Assembly (NCBI GenBank): GCA_002286715.1 | Contig: NSJX01000005.1 | Span: 315,959-379,958 of the forward strand | Source of the DNA: Dentipellis sp. KUC8613 | Taxonomy: Eukaryota; Basidiomycota; Agaricomycetes; Russulales; Hericiaceae | DNA length: 64,000 nt | Direction of reading: 5' to 3' | Part shown: positions 50,766 to 61,181 of the stretch, piece after piece | How positions within the stretch are numbered: position 1 is the stretch's first letter | How the letters are laid out: each line of letters begins with the position of its first letter | The notes under the pieces: generated by a model | What the model was told of the DNA's origin: nothing | The model's database searches: none | What the model saw: the letters and a program-made list of their open reading frames with translations, nothing else | Program-made: the position numbers and the translations under genes

Positions 50766-51024
50766 GATGGTAAAGAGTGGAAAGTGTTTGTAGCGGCAAT
50801 GAAGTGGTCTTGGACAACGTTCGCGACGACGAGCAGCCCAGCGATGACTAACCCTCTTCAGAAATTCCCACGGTCTGGATACCTATACACGTGACCAGCC
50901 TCTAGATCGCGTCTGTTTGTTTGGCCTTCGCGTTCCCGCCGGCCTTCCAAGTTGCCTTCACCAACCGCCGCCCATCGCTCCTACAAAGCACAAACTAATC
51001 CAAACTAATTTCCAGACTATATAG
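50766..51024. promoter_or_regulatory. Divergent promoter, SF3B1 / Gin4-type kinase
   Basis: 259 bases between start codons. There are two close copies of aaactaatt/ccaaactaattt just before the kinase ATG. A 5' intron of the kinase is possible, since ttccag precedes actatatagATG. Confidence 0.45.
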
Positions 51025-53466
51025 ATGACAGACTATGATGCACCACGGCTTCCTAGGAAGAACAGGAAAGGGGACGACCCCAAGGTCATTGGCCTCTGGA
51101 AGATCGGCAGGACTATCGGAAAGGGAAGCTCAGGTAAGTTCTCTAGCACGGCCATCATTTCGCTCGCTCACAAATTTTCAGGTCGTGTGCGCATTGCCCG
51201 CCATGCTAAGACTGGCCAATATGCGGCGGTGAAGATTGTTTCCAAGGTGGCGCTCGTCAATTCTCGAATGACGATGCAAGGGCTCGACGAACAGGCGGAG
51301 CGGATCCTTCTGGGAATTGAAAGAGAGATAGTGATCATGAAGCTCATCGAACATCCGAATATCATGAGGCTCTACGACGTTTGGGAGACTTCTACGGAGC
51401 TTTACCTGATCTTGGAGTACGTCGAAGGAGGGGAGCTCTTCGATTACTTGTGCAACAAAGGACGTCTCTCGCCTGCCGAGGCTCTTGGATATTTCCAGCA
51501 GATCATCTCGGCCATTGACTATTGCCATCGCTTCAATATTGCGCACCGGGACTTGAAGCCAGAGAACCTGCTGCTGGACCGTGACAAGAACATCAAAGTT
51601 GCAGATTTTGGTATGGCCGCCTGGCAGAAGAACAATGGAAACGGCTTGCTACAGACGGCTTGTGGTAGTCCCCATTACGCGGCACCAGAAGTCATCGAGG
51701 GCAGAGCTTACGACGGGTCTCGTTCTGATATCTGGTCTTGCGGCGTCATCTTGTTTGCCCTCCTTGCAGGCCGGCTTCCTTTCGACGACGAGGACCTCCA
51801 CGCATTGCTCGAGAAAGTGAAGATCGGGAGGTTTGAAATGCCAGGAACTGTGGATTCTCGTGCCCAAGACCTCATATACAAGATGTTAGAAAAAGACGTC
51901 ACGAAACGGATCACAATTCCCGACATCCTGAGGCACCCATTCTACACGTCTCAGAAACCCAAGATGGGGAAACACGCACCACCAAGTCTGGATGTCATCG
52001 CGCGACCTCTCGTAAACCAGAACGCCATCGACCCCGACATTTTCGCTAACTTGCGTACCCTTTGGCACGGCACTCCGGACGAGGATATAGTCAGTAAACT
52101 CGTGAGCGAAGAGCATACTTGGGAAAAGGGGGTATACCACTTGTTGCTCCAGTATCGGACCAAGAGACTGGAGGAATATGACGAGAAGCAAGAGGAAATG
52201 CTTCGAGAATTGTCACGCAGACGGAAGATCAAGAACAGGACGTCTGAGGTGGATCCAGCTACGCATCCTCGCGATACAGGACGCAACGGCGAAAGATTGG
52301 CGCCCACGCCGACCCTTCTCACACCCCAGAACTTCTACTCTCCCATGTCGCAGGGCGATACCTCGCTCTCGCCGTCCCCTTTGTCCCCAAACTTCCCTCC
52401 AACACCCATGGGTGCAGCCTCCCCGGTTCCCCCGCTTTCTCCCGCATCTCCCATATGGGAAGCCTTGAACATGGCGCCTCCCGATGTTCCAGAGATGCAA
52501 GACGAGAAGGTTCAGCAGTTCTTCCACCAGATCGTCGAGCACTTGAACGTCATGCAGATACGCGCCAATGCGGCGGGAAGTCCTCTCATGATGTCACCTA
52601 ACCCCCACGCGGCAGGACTTCCGGACACCAGCGACCCGATCCAAGTTCTCACAACGGGAAAGCAAGCTCTGGGCCATCTCGGATTTGTTGGACAGACTGG
52701 GCAGTACGCGAGCGACACGGCGACAAGACCCTTAAGTATCCGGCGGTTACGTCGCCCTTCACCCCTTGACCTCGATAAGGAGAATGCACACCGGGCTGAC
52801 GTGGAGGCAGAGGGCGGCGACATCGGTGGGGCGGAAGAAACGATGGGACGTAAGTCATCGCTGAAGAGGAAGGGAGGCGGGCGGAGAGCAGCCTTGGGCG
52901 ACAGACGCGTTCAGATCGTGGAGCCATCTGAGGATGAACGAGCGAAACTTCGACGGAAGAAGAGCAGTATGAACGGAGCCTCCTCACCACTGTCCCTGGA
53001 CAGTCCTTCTGTTGCATCTCCACTTTCGCCTGCCTGGTTCGGGAACCTCTTCAAACTCAAACCAGCGAGCTTCTGCCTGCTATCCGTCCATGATGCTCAG
53101 GCCTCTCGCGACGAATGCAACCGGCTACTGAACAGCATTGGCGTGCGAGTGGTCCTCACGCACGCAGAAAGCCACGGTATCTTGAAGTGCAAGGTGGATG
53201 AGCACGCTGACCCAGCGAGCCCAACAGGGTTGATGAAGGCCGTTCGGTTCCGCGTCGAGGTGCAGAGAGCAACACAGCTCCAAGCTGATTCGGGTTACCA
53301 ATCCTCGCTGCAAATGATTCAAGAGAAGGGCGCACTATCGAGTTTCAAACTGGTCTACAGTCGCCTGAAGAGGGAATGGGACCTGGACGCGCCACAAATC
53401 CCTCTCCTCGTATCCAGTCCTGCATTGACCGACGATGGAAACTTTGCCGATCTGCTCTATATATAG
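51025..53466 (+). CDS. Gin4/Nim1-family protein kinase
   Basis: Ser/Thr kinase of the CAMK-like Gin4/Hsl1/Kcc4 (Nim1-related) group, which links septins and cell-cycle entry. Two exons are joined over a 48-base intron (51134-51181), so the glycine loop reads GKGSSGRV. Kinase motifs: AAVKIV, HRDLKPENLLLD, DFGMAAW, and the activation segment TACGSPHYAAPEV. DIWSCGVILFALLAGRLPFDD lies downstream. The kinase domain ends with a HPFYTSQKP motif and a downstream LRTLWHGTPDEDIV, LLLQYRTKRLEEY region typical of this group. The C-terminus (about 53.03-53.46 kb, WFGNLFKLKPASFCLLSVHDAQ) resembles a KA1-type lipid-binding domain. The middle is Pro/Ser-rich. The intron is stop-free and a multiple of three, so retention would insert 16 residues into the glycine loop. 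Confidence 0.93.
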   Translation: MTDYDAPRLPRKNRKGDDPKVIGLWKIGRTIGKGSSGKFSSTAIISLAHKFSGRVRIARHAKTGQYAAVKIVSKVALVNSRMTMQGLDEQAERILLGIEREIVIMKLIEHPNIMRLYDVWETSTELYLILEYVEGGELFDYLCNKGRLSPAEALGYFQQIISAIDYCHRFNIAHRDLKPENLLLDRDKNIKVADFGMAAWQKNNGNGLLQTACGSPHYAAPEVIEGRAYDGSRSDIWSCGVILFALLAGRLPFDDEDLHALLEKVKIGRFEMPGTVDSRAQDLIYKMLEKDVTKRITIPDILRHPFYTSQKPKMGKHAPPSLDVIARPLVNQNAIDPDIFANLRTLWHGTPDEDIVSKLVSEEHTWEKGVYHLLLQYRTKRLEEYDEKQEEMLRELSRRRKIKNRTSEVDPATHPRDTGRNGERLAPTPTLLTPQNFYSPMSQGDTSLSPSPLSPNFPPTPMGAASPVPPLSPASPIWEALNMAPPDVPEMQDEKVQQFFHQIVEHLNVMQIRANAAGSPLMMSPNPHAAGLPDTSDPIQVLTTGKQALGHLGFVGQTGQYASDTATRPLSIRRLRRPSPLDLDKENAHRADVEAEGGDIGGAEETMGRKSSLKRKGGGRRAALGDRRVQIVEPSEDERAKLRRKKSSMNGASSPLSLDSPSVASPLSPAWFGNLFKLKPASFCLLSVHDAQASRDECNRLLNSIGVRVVLTHAESHGILKCKVDEHADPASPTGLMKAVRFRVEVQRATQLQADSGYQSSLQMIQEKGALSSFKLVYSRLKREWDLDAPQIPLLVSSPALTDDGNFADLLYI

Positions 53467-53611
53467 ATGAAAATCTGAGGATGTATTGCATCGTCTGGGG
53501 GCATTGTGAGGTCCTGTAACACCACCTTCCATAGAATGTACATTATTAGTGCCGATCAACTTGTATAGAATACATTTTACCCGTGGAAAATATAACCCAT
53601 GTAATGATACA

Positions 53612-54385
53612 TCAGAGAGGATCGTCCATCGCCATAATGGTACTGGAGAACCGCTGGGGCTCATGGGAAAGAAGTGGAGGGACGACGTCGGTGTCCATTT
53701 CTTGGTCTTCCGCGGTGGAAGTTTTAGTGTCTTTGAGGAATGGGTGTTGCCCCGGTCGAGAAACTGTGGTTGTTTCGGGTGCGGCGCTCGTTATACGGAT
53801 GAAGCGCAGCATCTGAGGATACGTGATTTCTTTTTGATCCCATCTTCGGAACAGTGCCACGTTCTGTTCATGCGTCAGATCCAGGACCTCTGCCATCCAC
53901 GGGTCGTAGTTAGCGAAAGCCACGAGGTGATAACTATCATACGCACCCATTCCGGACTTGTATAGCTCTGTTTCTCTCAGCCTGACTTCCTCCAATTTCT
54001 GCTCTTTCGTGCTCTTTGGCCGACCTTTCCGCCTAGCTGCCCTCTCTTCCTCCAGCTCCGCATCATGTCGGGTAAGCCAGACATCATGGATTAATCTGTG
54101 CAGATCTTGAAGACTCATGACGCCTTTTGGCGGCAGTGCATGGAAGAAGAACCCGAATACATCGGCTTCAATAAAATAAGTATCATAATCTTGAAAGAAA
54201 AGATAACAAGAAATACCTTGCGACGAATGCTTTTTAGATCGGTTAGATGCTTGACTGGAGAGCTTGCCTTTTCGCAGCTGAACGCGTGCGAGTTGCTCTG
54301 CCTTACGCGACTCGGGGTGAAAGATCTTCTCCTTCTTCCCTTTTTTCTCCTTGGCTTCCGCCTTGGCTGGCTTGGATCCCGCCAT
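53612..54385 (-). CDS. TMA16: Translation machinery-associated protein 16 (Tma16)
   Basis: Ribosome-biogenesis factor that binds pre-60S particles. Two exons are joined by removing a 51-base intron (54166-54216), giving SSQADVFGFFFHALP. The basic Lys-rich N-terminus is followed by HPESRKAEQLARVQLRKGKL, then VMSLQDLHRLIHDVWLTRHD, the basic ARRKGRPKSTKEQKLEE segment, and PDLTH-like VLDLTHEQNVALFRRWD. The C-terminal tail is acidic and Ser/Thr-rich. These blocks are the family signature. The gene is convergent with the Gin4-type kinase and its promoter faces an F-box-like gene. Confidence 0.93.
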   Translation of the reverse strand: MAGSKPAKAEAKEKKGKKEKIFHPESRKAEQLARVQLRKGKLSSQASNRSKKHSSQGISCYLFFQDYDTYFIEADVFGFFFHALPPKGVMSLQDLHRLIHDVWLTRHDAELEEERAARRKGRPKSTKEQKLEEVRLRETELYKSGMGAYDSYHLVAFANYDPWMAEVLDLTHEQNVALFRRWDQKEITYPQMLRFIRITSAAPETTTVSRPGQHPFLKDTKTSTAEDQEMDTDVVPPLLSHEPQRFSSTIMAMDDPL

Positions 54386-54927
54386 TGGAATGAATTTTGA
54401 GCTCTGTGGTCCTAGATCCGCGCATCGTGCGGCGCGGCACGTCGGTCTAAGCTTTTATTTGCTGTTGTTAGGATTAGAGGCTGTTGCCAAACAAACGGAA
54501 GCATCTTGTCCAAATACGAAAGTTGAAACCGACTCCACTCATTCCGCGGTCCGTTCGTCGCCAGTCTGCTTCCCGACACCTCCAACAAAGCGACATGCTT
54601 GCACTACACATCATGCGGAAAGTCAATGTAGACTCTTGAGGATAGTGTGGCTAACAACGTATTCCGATGTTGCTTTGACGCGAATGCACGATGAGGGAAC
54701 AAGCGTGTCAACAATTCAGTCCCTCAAGGCCTCAGGTCCGGAGCTCGAGACGTTTCACTTGTGCGGAACTGTCGCCGGTGAATCAGGTAAGTGTTATTCA
54801 CGTCGGATACGTATGTATCCACTCCAATAGTATAAGAGCCGACATGAGCCATTGCTTTCATCCGAGCTACCCGCGTCCTCATTTTCCATCCTCGCACACT
54901 TTTCCCTACTAGCCAACCGTTTCATAC
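54386..54927. promoter_or_regulatory. Divergent promoter region, TMA16 / F-box-like gene
   Basis: 542 bases between divergent starts. A tataag element near 54831 is about 95 bases before the F-box-like ATG. Confidence 0.4.
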
Positions 54928-55950
54928 ATGTATCATCCACCCTCTGCATTCTCTCCAGTGCAGCCTCATATCAATCTACCGAACGAGCTCCTACAGCACA
55001 TCATAGAAGACGCATGGAGTCTCTCACTTTCGCCAGAGGATTGCATCGCGATACTCACCTCCTTCCCGTTGGTGAACAAGACCTTCCTCGTCATCTGCAA
55101 TCGTCTTTTCTTCCAAGATGTCCAGATACCAAGCGTTGGCTATGCGGACCATTATCTCTCTCTACTGCGATCCCCCACGCACGATGAGATACAGAAGGGC
55201 GCAGTCCATTCAAAGCTCTCCATCCCATCACCCCATCTGGTTAACTCTCTATGTCGCAGCATCACGTTCCATATGCCCGGTGGGCCCGGCTATCCAGCCA
55301 TTCTTCCTATCCAGCTGTATCGCGACAAACATCCCATGGGGCAAGCGATGACTACAATCCTTTACCAGATCAATATCCTGGGTTACACTCCCTCGCTAGA
55401 GCGTCTCGTAATACAATACACCAACTGGGGATACAACGACGTTTTTGACCACCAGCGCCTCCTCGACGTTCCTCAGAGCGTTTCCTCCCTCGAACTTCAT
55501 TTCCGCTTCAACACGGAAACCCCATCCCGTCTTGTCGACAGTCTTCGTTCGCGGTACTTTGGACGACGTCGATTCGGGAATTGGGCGCTTCCCAACATTC
55601 GTCACCTCACCGTGACGGGTGGCTGCACCGAGTTTCTTCTGGACACCATCCAGGTCTGCCCTGCGCTCGCGACACTGGAGATCGATATGGTCTTGCCGTT
55701 ACCTCAACTGGCACCTTTGCCTCCATCCCTCCAATCATTGACTATACGGCCACCGCATGGTTTCATCTTGGACAAGCAGGCCACCGAAAAGCTACAGCTG
55801 ACGAAGGCAGTTCTCTTGGGCTTGTTGCACCCGAAATCCAGAAGGAGGCTCATTCTTCGAACATCTGGAGCAGATCCACGCGTTCTAGAGCACACGATCG
55901 GCATATGCAGGAACCACAGCATCGACCTCATTCACATACCTTGTCATTAA
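54928..55950 (+). CDS. F-box-like protein
   Basis: A single exon encodes 340 residues. The N-terminal HINLPNELLQHIIEDAW, with FPLVNKTFLVICNRLFFQDV, fits a divergent F-box, which would tie it to SCF ubiquitin ligases. The rest has weak leucine-rich spacing (LERLVIQYTNW, SLELHFRF, IRHLTVTGG, LATLEIDMVL, LQSLTIRPP). No membrane segment is seen. A basidiomycete family with no assigned function is likely. The start is the first Met, followed directly by the F-box. Confidence 0.78.
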   Translation: MYHPPSAFSPVQPHINLPNELLQHIIEDAWSLSLSPEDCIAILTSFPLVNKTFLVICNRLFFQDVQIPSVGYADHYLSLLRSPTHDEIQKGAVHSKLSIPSPHLVNSLCRSITFHMPGGPGYPAILPIQLYRDKHPMGQAMTTILYQINILGYTPSLERLVIQYTNWGYNDVFDHQRLLDVPQSVSSLELHFRFNTETPSRLVDSLRSRYFGRRRFGNWALPNIRHLTVTGGCTEFLLDTIQVCPALATLEIDMVLPLPQLAPLPPSLQSLTIRPPHGFILDKQATEKLQLTKAVLLGLLHPKSRRRLILRTSGADPRVLEHTIGICRNHSIDLIHIPCH

Positions 55951-56269
55951 TGCGGAGCGCGTGGCTGGTTTGCTTTGATTATTCACGGCCACATTCTTTA
56001 CCCATCTCTTTCATCCTTCCCATACCGTCTTCTGTCATGTTGTACGCAGTATTTTAGAACTATCATCTCCTTTATTCATGTGACGCTCTGGAGAACAGAA
56101 AGTTTCTCTTGGGAATGCTCAATCCTGCCTGGGATAATCAGTTGAAATAGCGTGATATCATTGGCTGATTCAAAGGCTAGGAACGCATGCTGCAGCTGTG
56201 CATTCAGTAGGACTCACGCCCACTGATGTAGATAGGCACTATCCACTCCCCACCACCTTCGTGCAGACA
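55951..56269. other. Intergenic, promoter of carboxypeptidase copy 1
   Basis: 319 bases between same-strand genes. No distinct element was recognised. Confidence 0.45.
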
Positions 56270-58750
56270 ATGGCGGAGGACAAGCACTCCAGCACGGATC
56301 TCCCTTACGTGGTCACACAGAATGCAGAAGGTCAGCGCAAGCAGCCAAAGAGAGTCCGTCTCGACATACCGTTCGTGCTGCTTATGTTCATGGTTGGGAT
56401 CGCCTGCGCGAAGCAATTACACAAGTTCGTCCTACGGAGGTCTAACTGCCATGCTGAGAAGCCGGTACACCTGGAGGACTACCCACTGCCACCCCACGTC
56501 AACTCAAGCTATTGTCCTCAATCTGAAGCGATCTTCCCTATCGTGCACGGGGAGCTCAATGCGAAACTCGAGAAGCTGTACTTGGAGGAGTCGTTCCAGC
56601 TGAAAGCTTTCGAACAACTGGGGCGTGTCATCCGGGTTCCGTGCGTCCCTTTTGCTTTCAGACTCAGGGCTTGAAGCAGCGTGTCTGAGTGCTACGTGCA
56701 GGAGCGAGTCGCACGACGACCTCCGCCCTGTCGGGGAAGACGACCGTTGGAACGTTTTCGGTGACTTGCACTCGGTTCTAGAATCTACCTTCCCCCTCGT
56801 GTGAGTCCAGCCTCGCTCTACAGGAAGGCGAATTCTCAATGAAACACAGCTTTGACAAATTGAAGGCCACGAAAGTGAACACGTATAATATCGTGCTTCA
56901 TTGGCAAGGGTCCGACACCACGTTGAAGCCTATATTGTTGACAGCCCACCAAGGTACCAAGATGAGCATACCATCACTGTTGTGAGGCTTAACGAATGTG
57001 TTCACTGCGGCAGATGTTGTGCCCGTGGAGCCTACTACAGTGGAGCAATGGGAGCAGCCGCCGTATTCGGGCTTCTATGATGGTACGAGTCACTGCGCGG
57101 GACTTCGTGAGGAGTACTCATGGAAGGGTCAATAATCCTTTGTTTCAGGAGCTTGGATTTGGGGACGTGGTACCGCTGATGATAAGGGCTCTCTCGTGGC
57201 ACAGCTGTTCGTCTTCCGTACATGATGCGCCTGTTCATCCGATTGATCGAAACTTCGCAGCATAACAGTCGATGCTCTTCTCCGAAATGGATTCGTTCCT
57301 AAGAGAACGATCGTATTTGCCTATGGGATTGATGAGGAATCGTCAGGTCTACAGGTCTGTGGTGACGTTTAGCCATGGCTAACTCTTCTCAATGGCTCCG
57401 CGAGTAGGGTGCCGGCAAGATTGCCACCTATCTGGAGGAAACCTATGGCAAGGATGGTTTCGCTATCCTAGTAGATGAAGGAGGTTAGTATTTTGCACCG
57501 CGCCGCTCATTTCCGTCTCTCATTCAGATTCATACAGGCGGATATCTTTCCCAGGACGGAGGCAAGCGAATACTCGCGGTGCCAGCCGTTTCGGAGAAGG
57601 GATACCTTGACGTACGCGTCGAAGTGAACACCCCAGGCGGACATTCCAGTGTGCCACCTCGGCATACCGTGCGTGAATCTCTGTACAATTTTGTCTATGA
57701 CCTACAACGAGTCTTCTACCAGAGCATCGGAATTCTGTCCTCATTGTTGACTCACATAGAAGCCCATCCACATGTTCCGGCTCTCCCCCGTAACTCGACA
57801 CCCTTTCACACCACTCTCTGTTTGGCATCTTATTCAACTCAATTGCCCTCGGAACTTCGGCGCGTGGCCTTTGACGCCGTCGAAAGCGACGAGGCGTTAG
57901 AACGGCTTCGTGACGGGCTTCTGGCCCGAGACCCGATTGCGGCGGCGATGTTGGGCACAACGCAAGCTGTTGATCTGGTTTGGGGCGGTGTCAAGGTGAA
58001 CGCGCTTCCCGAGACAGCTAGCGGCGTCATAAATCACCGTATCGCTGAACACAGGTGCGTCGCTGCTCTAATGTGACTCGGAGCTAATCTCACCCTCCAC
58101 CACCGACGACAGCTCTGTCGCTGAACTGCAGAAGGATATCACTGAACTCCTGAGCCCGGTGGCATCCCTTTTCAATCTGTCTGTGAATGCATTCGGTAAG
58201 AACGTTGGAGAAGGAGGTGCAGGCGACCTCGTTTTATCGGATGCGTGGGGGACGGCGCTAGAGCCTTCCCCCGTATCTCCGACCCTCGGAAGCGGGCCAT
58301 GGAAGTTGCTAAGCGGCACTATCAAGGCCACGGTTCAGGGTGGGGAAGAGGGCGCTGATGCCGTTGTCATTCCCTCTCTCGGAATAGGTGCGTCGCTACT
58401 CTGTTCTGTAGAAAGCTTCCTTTTCACCAATGGTCATCTGACAGGTAATACCGGTACGCATAACTTCTGTCAGAAGATCTTTATGGTACTCGATCTGACA
58501 TGAGGCCTTTACGACATAGACACCAAGTCTTACTGGAGTCTAACACGCCATATCTTCCGATACACGCATATAGGGCCGGAAGACATGCGGAACGGCGCAC
58601 ACACCGTAAATGAAGGTACTTGATTTTTGTTTCCTCGTGCTTTCCAGGTGGCTCAACAATTGTTCAGCGATACGTGCCACCAGCGTGATCACCGAGCTGC
58701 GGTTCTTTACGAAACTCATTCTGAACGCTGACGAGTCTCTTCTTTTGTGA
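56270..58750 (+). CDS. Vacuolar carboxypeptidase S (M20), copy 1
   Basis: Zinc metallopeptidase of family M20A, like yeast Cps1, releasing C-terminal residues from peptides in the vacuole. An N-terminal cytosolic stretch precedes one membrane anchor (about residues 33-51, IPFVLLMFMVGIACA). Zinc-site motifs: HQDVVPV (split by an intron at about 56954-57012), GRGTADDKGSL, the catalytic pair in GIDEESSG, DEGG, and TPGGHSS. The C-terminal motifs are LSDAWGTALEPSPVSPT, GTIKAT, and RFFTKLILNADE. A 9-base exon (58445-58453) restores GIGNTDTKSYW. The last intron needs the acceptor ttgttcag; the nearer ttccag gives a stop codon. About a dozen exons; the stop is at 58748-58750. It is paralogous to the gene at 61182-63588. 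Confidence 0.93.
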
Positions 58751-59456
58751 ACCATACGTCTCGAAACTAGATTGATGCACTGGTATCGATACCGCACCAT
58801 GTGAATGGGTTTAGATGTCGATCTTGACGGCATATCGGGAGATACAGAGCCTCGGAAGCAAGCAGCCTGGTGTTTGCGGGCCTTCCTTCCCACTTCTGAT
58901 CCTAGGTTCGTCCCTCATCTTGAGCTTTCGACGAGAAGGATCCGCATCATCAGGCGAGACGATGCCATATCTGATTGTTCGCGATTCATATATACTTCGA
59001 CATTATGAGCCCATGCGCGGCAACTCTAGGCCCAAGTGGCACCTGGCCACTAACATGTGTCAATGCTGGCCTTTTGCATTAGCATTGTGGCGACCAGTCC
59101 CCTTCACGAGGCTAGTCGCCTCTATACGTACATCACTACGTTCTCGGCAAGTGAAGCCTACAATTACCTGGCTCAGGACGAGGCGGTGTATCATAACAAA
59201 TTCATCGTCAGGAGCGAGGGCGTGCGGCTAATGGAAAGTCGTACTACTGGAAGAGTGCCATGAACATACTCGCAGTGCATGTTCCTTCAGGACGCTATCC
59301 CCGCTTGCCCAAGGCCACGTTGCATGCAGTAGGGAAGTAGGGTAGGGGCGTGCACAGAATGCTTATAACCAGCGGCGTGTCCTGACTATGTCCTCCCCAT
59401 TTTAGCATTTCTCCCAACGTACCCTTATTATTTTTATCACGCAACTTGTCACCAGC
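58751..59456. other. Intergenic, no gene recognised
   Basis: 706 bases between same-strand genes, with short open frames only. No similarity to the flanking peptidases was noticed. Confidence 0.45.
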
Positions 59457-60355
59457 ATGTCCTCTTTCAACGGCGCCATCATGCCTCACTCACAGGCAAG
59501 ACTTGGCACATTGTCTGAGCGTCGACCTTACTAACGTCTGTTCGAGATAGTCGCAGTTCATCTGGTCGCCGGACTTCTTCACACAAAGCCTTACTTTCTA
59601 CGCATTCGGCTCTTCGGCTCAATACGTGTGGACTTGTATCCTGAAAGAAGACGTCAGGCTGTTCAGTCCGACCTTCGTTTCTCATCCATTCCCGCACTGG
59701 GAACGCGATGGCCGGACACTCGACTGTTACGTTGTTTTCGATGAAAACCGCGGCCTCATTATGCCCCTGGACGTCTGGCAGCCGCTATATCCTTCCGTGA
59801 GAGAGCAGCACGTTGTCAACAGCCCATTGTGTCTCCCTATCTATTTCTATCGTTCGGACTCCAACGACATTGGCATTCCTTTGGTGGACGCTGCGGAGAA
59901 GAGGTGTCGTACGCTGTCTCATTGGTTTGATTCCGTCGACCTTGGCGGCAAGGCGACTACGTGGATCAAGATCCTGGTGAGCACGTTGAACGCATTGTGA
60001 TTTCCGACTCGCTGAGGATAGGCATGGTCTCTAGGCCAAGGGCTACCCAGAATTCGGGAGACAGATGCAGGCCAGGGATGAGACCGCGGCCCGCTGCCCG
60101 CTGCGGATGGAGAAAGTCGCGCAGCATGTGGGCAGGATCGTCAGGAAGTGGATAGCGGAGGCTTCGACGCAACAAATGCGCACGGAAGACGGCGACCCTC
60201 GCTGGCGCATCGGACAAGGCGGGATCACCGAGCGTGACATTATTCTCTTGGGAATCATCAACGTGTCCGCGGGTACCTGGATGCCACTCTTCCGCCTCAA
60301 TCGGCCTTTACCTCCGGTCGTCTCTTCCGTTCAGGCCGCCAATCTTGAGTTGTAG
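59457..60355 (+). CDS. Unknown protein, probably fungal-restricted
   Basis: I do not recognise the family with certainty. Three exons (59457-59495, 59551 to about 59978, about 60034-60355) give roughly 260 residues. The protein begins MSSFNGAIMPHSQSQFIWS and is rich in aromatic residues (FFTQSLTFYAFGSSAQYVW, HPFPHWERDG). A mid segment is VVFDENRGLIMPLDVWQPL and the C-terminal half is charged and helical. No signal peptide or membrane segment is seen. The first intron uses a GC donor (CAG|gcaaga) and is the only splice that keeps the frame open. It sits between two carboxypeptidase S paralogues, but nothing ties it to them functionally. Confidence 0.7.
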
Positions 60356-61181
60356 CCAGTAGAGGCCGTGGGGGTGAAGCGATCGACGTCCCTTTTACGA
60401 TTGTATCGGCCGGTGCGTCATGGGGTGTGCTAGCCGATTATGCATGCATGGACCCATGGACTATGATTTATTGACCGCTTGTGCATTTCTCTAACAGACT
60501 TTCTTTCGCCATCTTGTCATACGTATACTATTCTCTTACAGGTCAGCGAACCTTGGCATACTGTTCAGACCCGGACTAGTTTTCCAGCCGCTTTGTTCAT
60601 CGACTGAACGGACTCGCTCACATTTGTAGACCACGCATATAATTTATGTCATTGTTCTCGGATCCATTGCCACCCTAAATCTATTCATCTCTATAAAAGA
60701 AACGTGCGCGGGTTAGAGACCATGAGATTTGAGCCATGCGCCTAGTTTAGAGCCATGAAACAATTACCGTCGCACCGGCGCCTCGTGTTCGCCTGCGCGC
60801 TCACCTCGCTGTAGCTGCATCTGAGACGCACGAAACGTTGCAATTGGCTAGTGATACAACGCGGCGTTCATTTGACCCACTCCGCTTGTCCAGAGGAAAC
60901 TCAAGAGCTCGACTCGGTCTGGAATATCCTTTCTCCCGGCCCCAAGAAGCATGGTGCGCCACGCACCCTCGAACCCACTGCCGCGAGACGCAGGCCCGGA
61001 GTCACGCGGCTATACTAGGATCAACTTACTGCTGACAACGTGCAGCTACAGACACCTATCTCACGATCTCAGCCGCCGTCCTCGACGAAATCCAGCGAAG
61101 CCTTTCCTTCAATTCAGCGGCTTGTTGGCGTATATATACATGTAGTCCGCTGTACAAGCATGACGGCAAACCATACTTCCT
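60356..61181. other. Convergent spacer, no gene recognised
   Basis: 826 bases with the 3' ends of two convergent genes. Nothing further was seen. Confidence 0.45.

Noticed and set aside
60960..60985. Reverse-strand B-box-like ggttcgagggt
   Set aside because: No matching A box or acceptor stem within tRNA distance.
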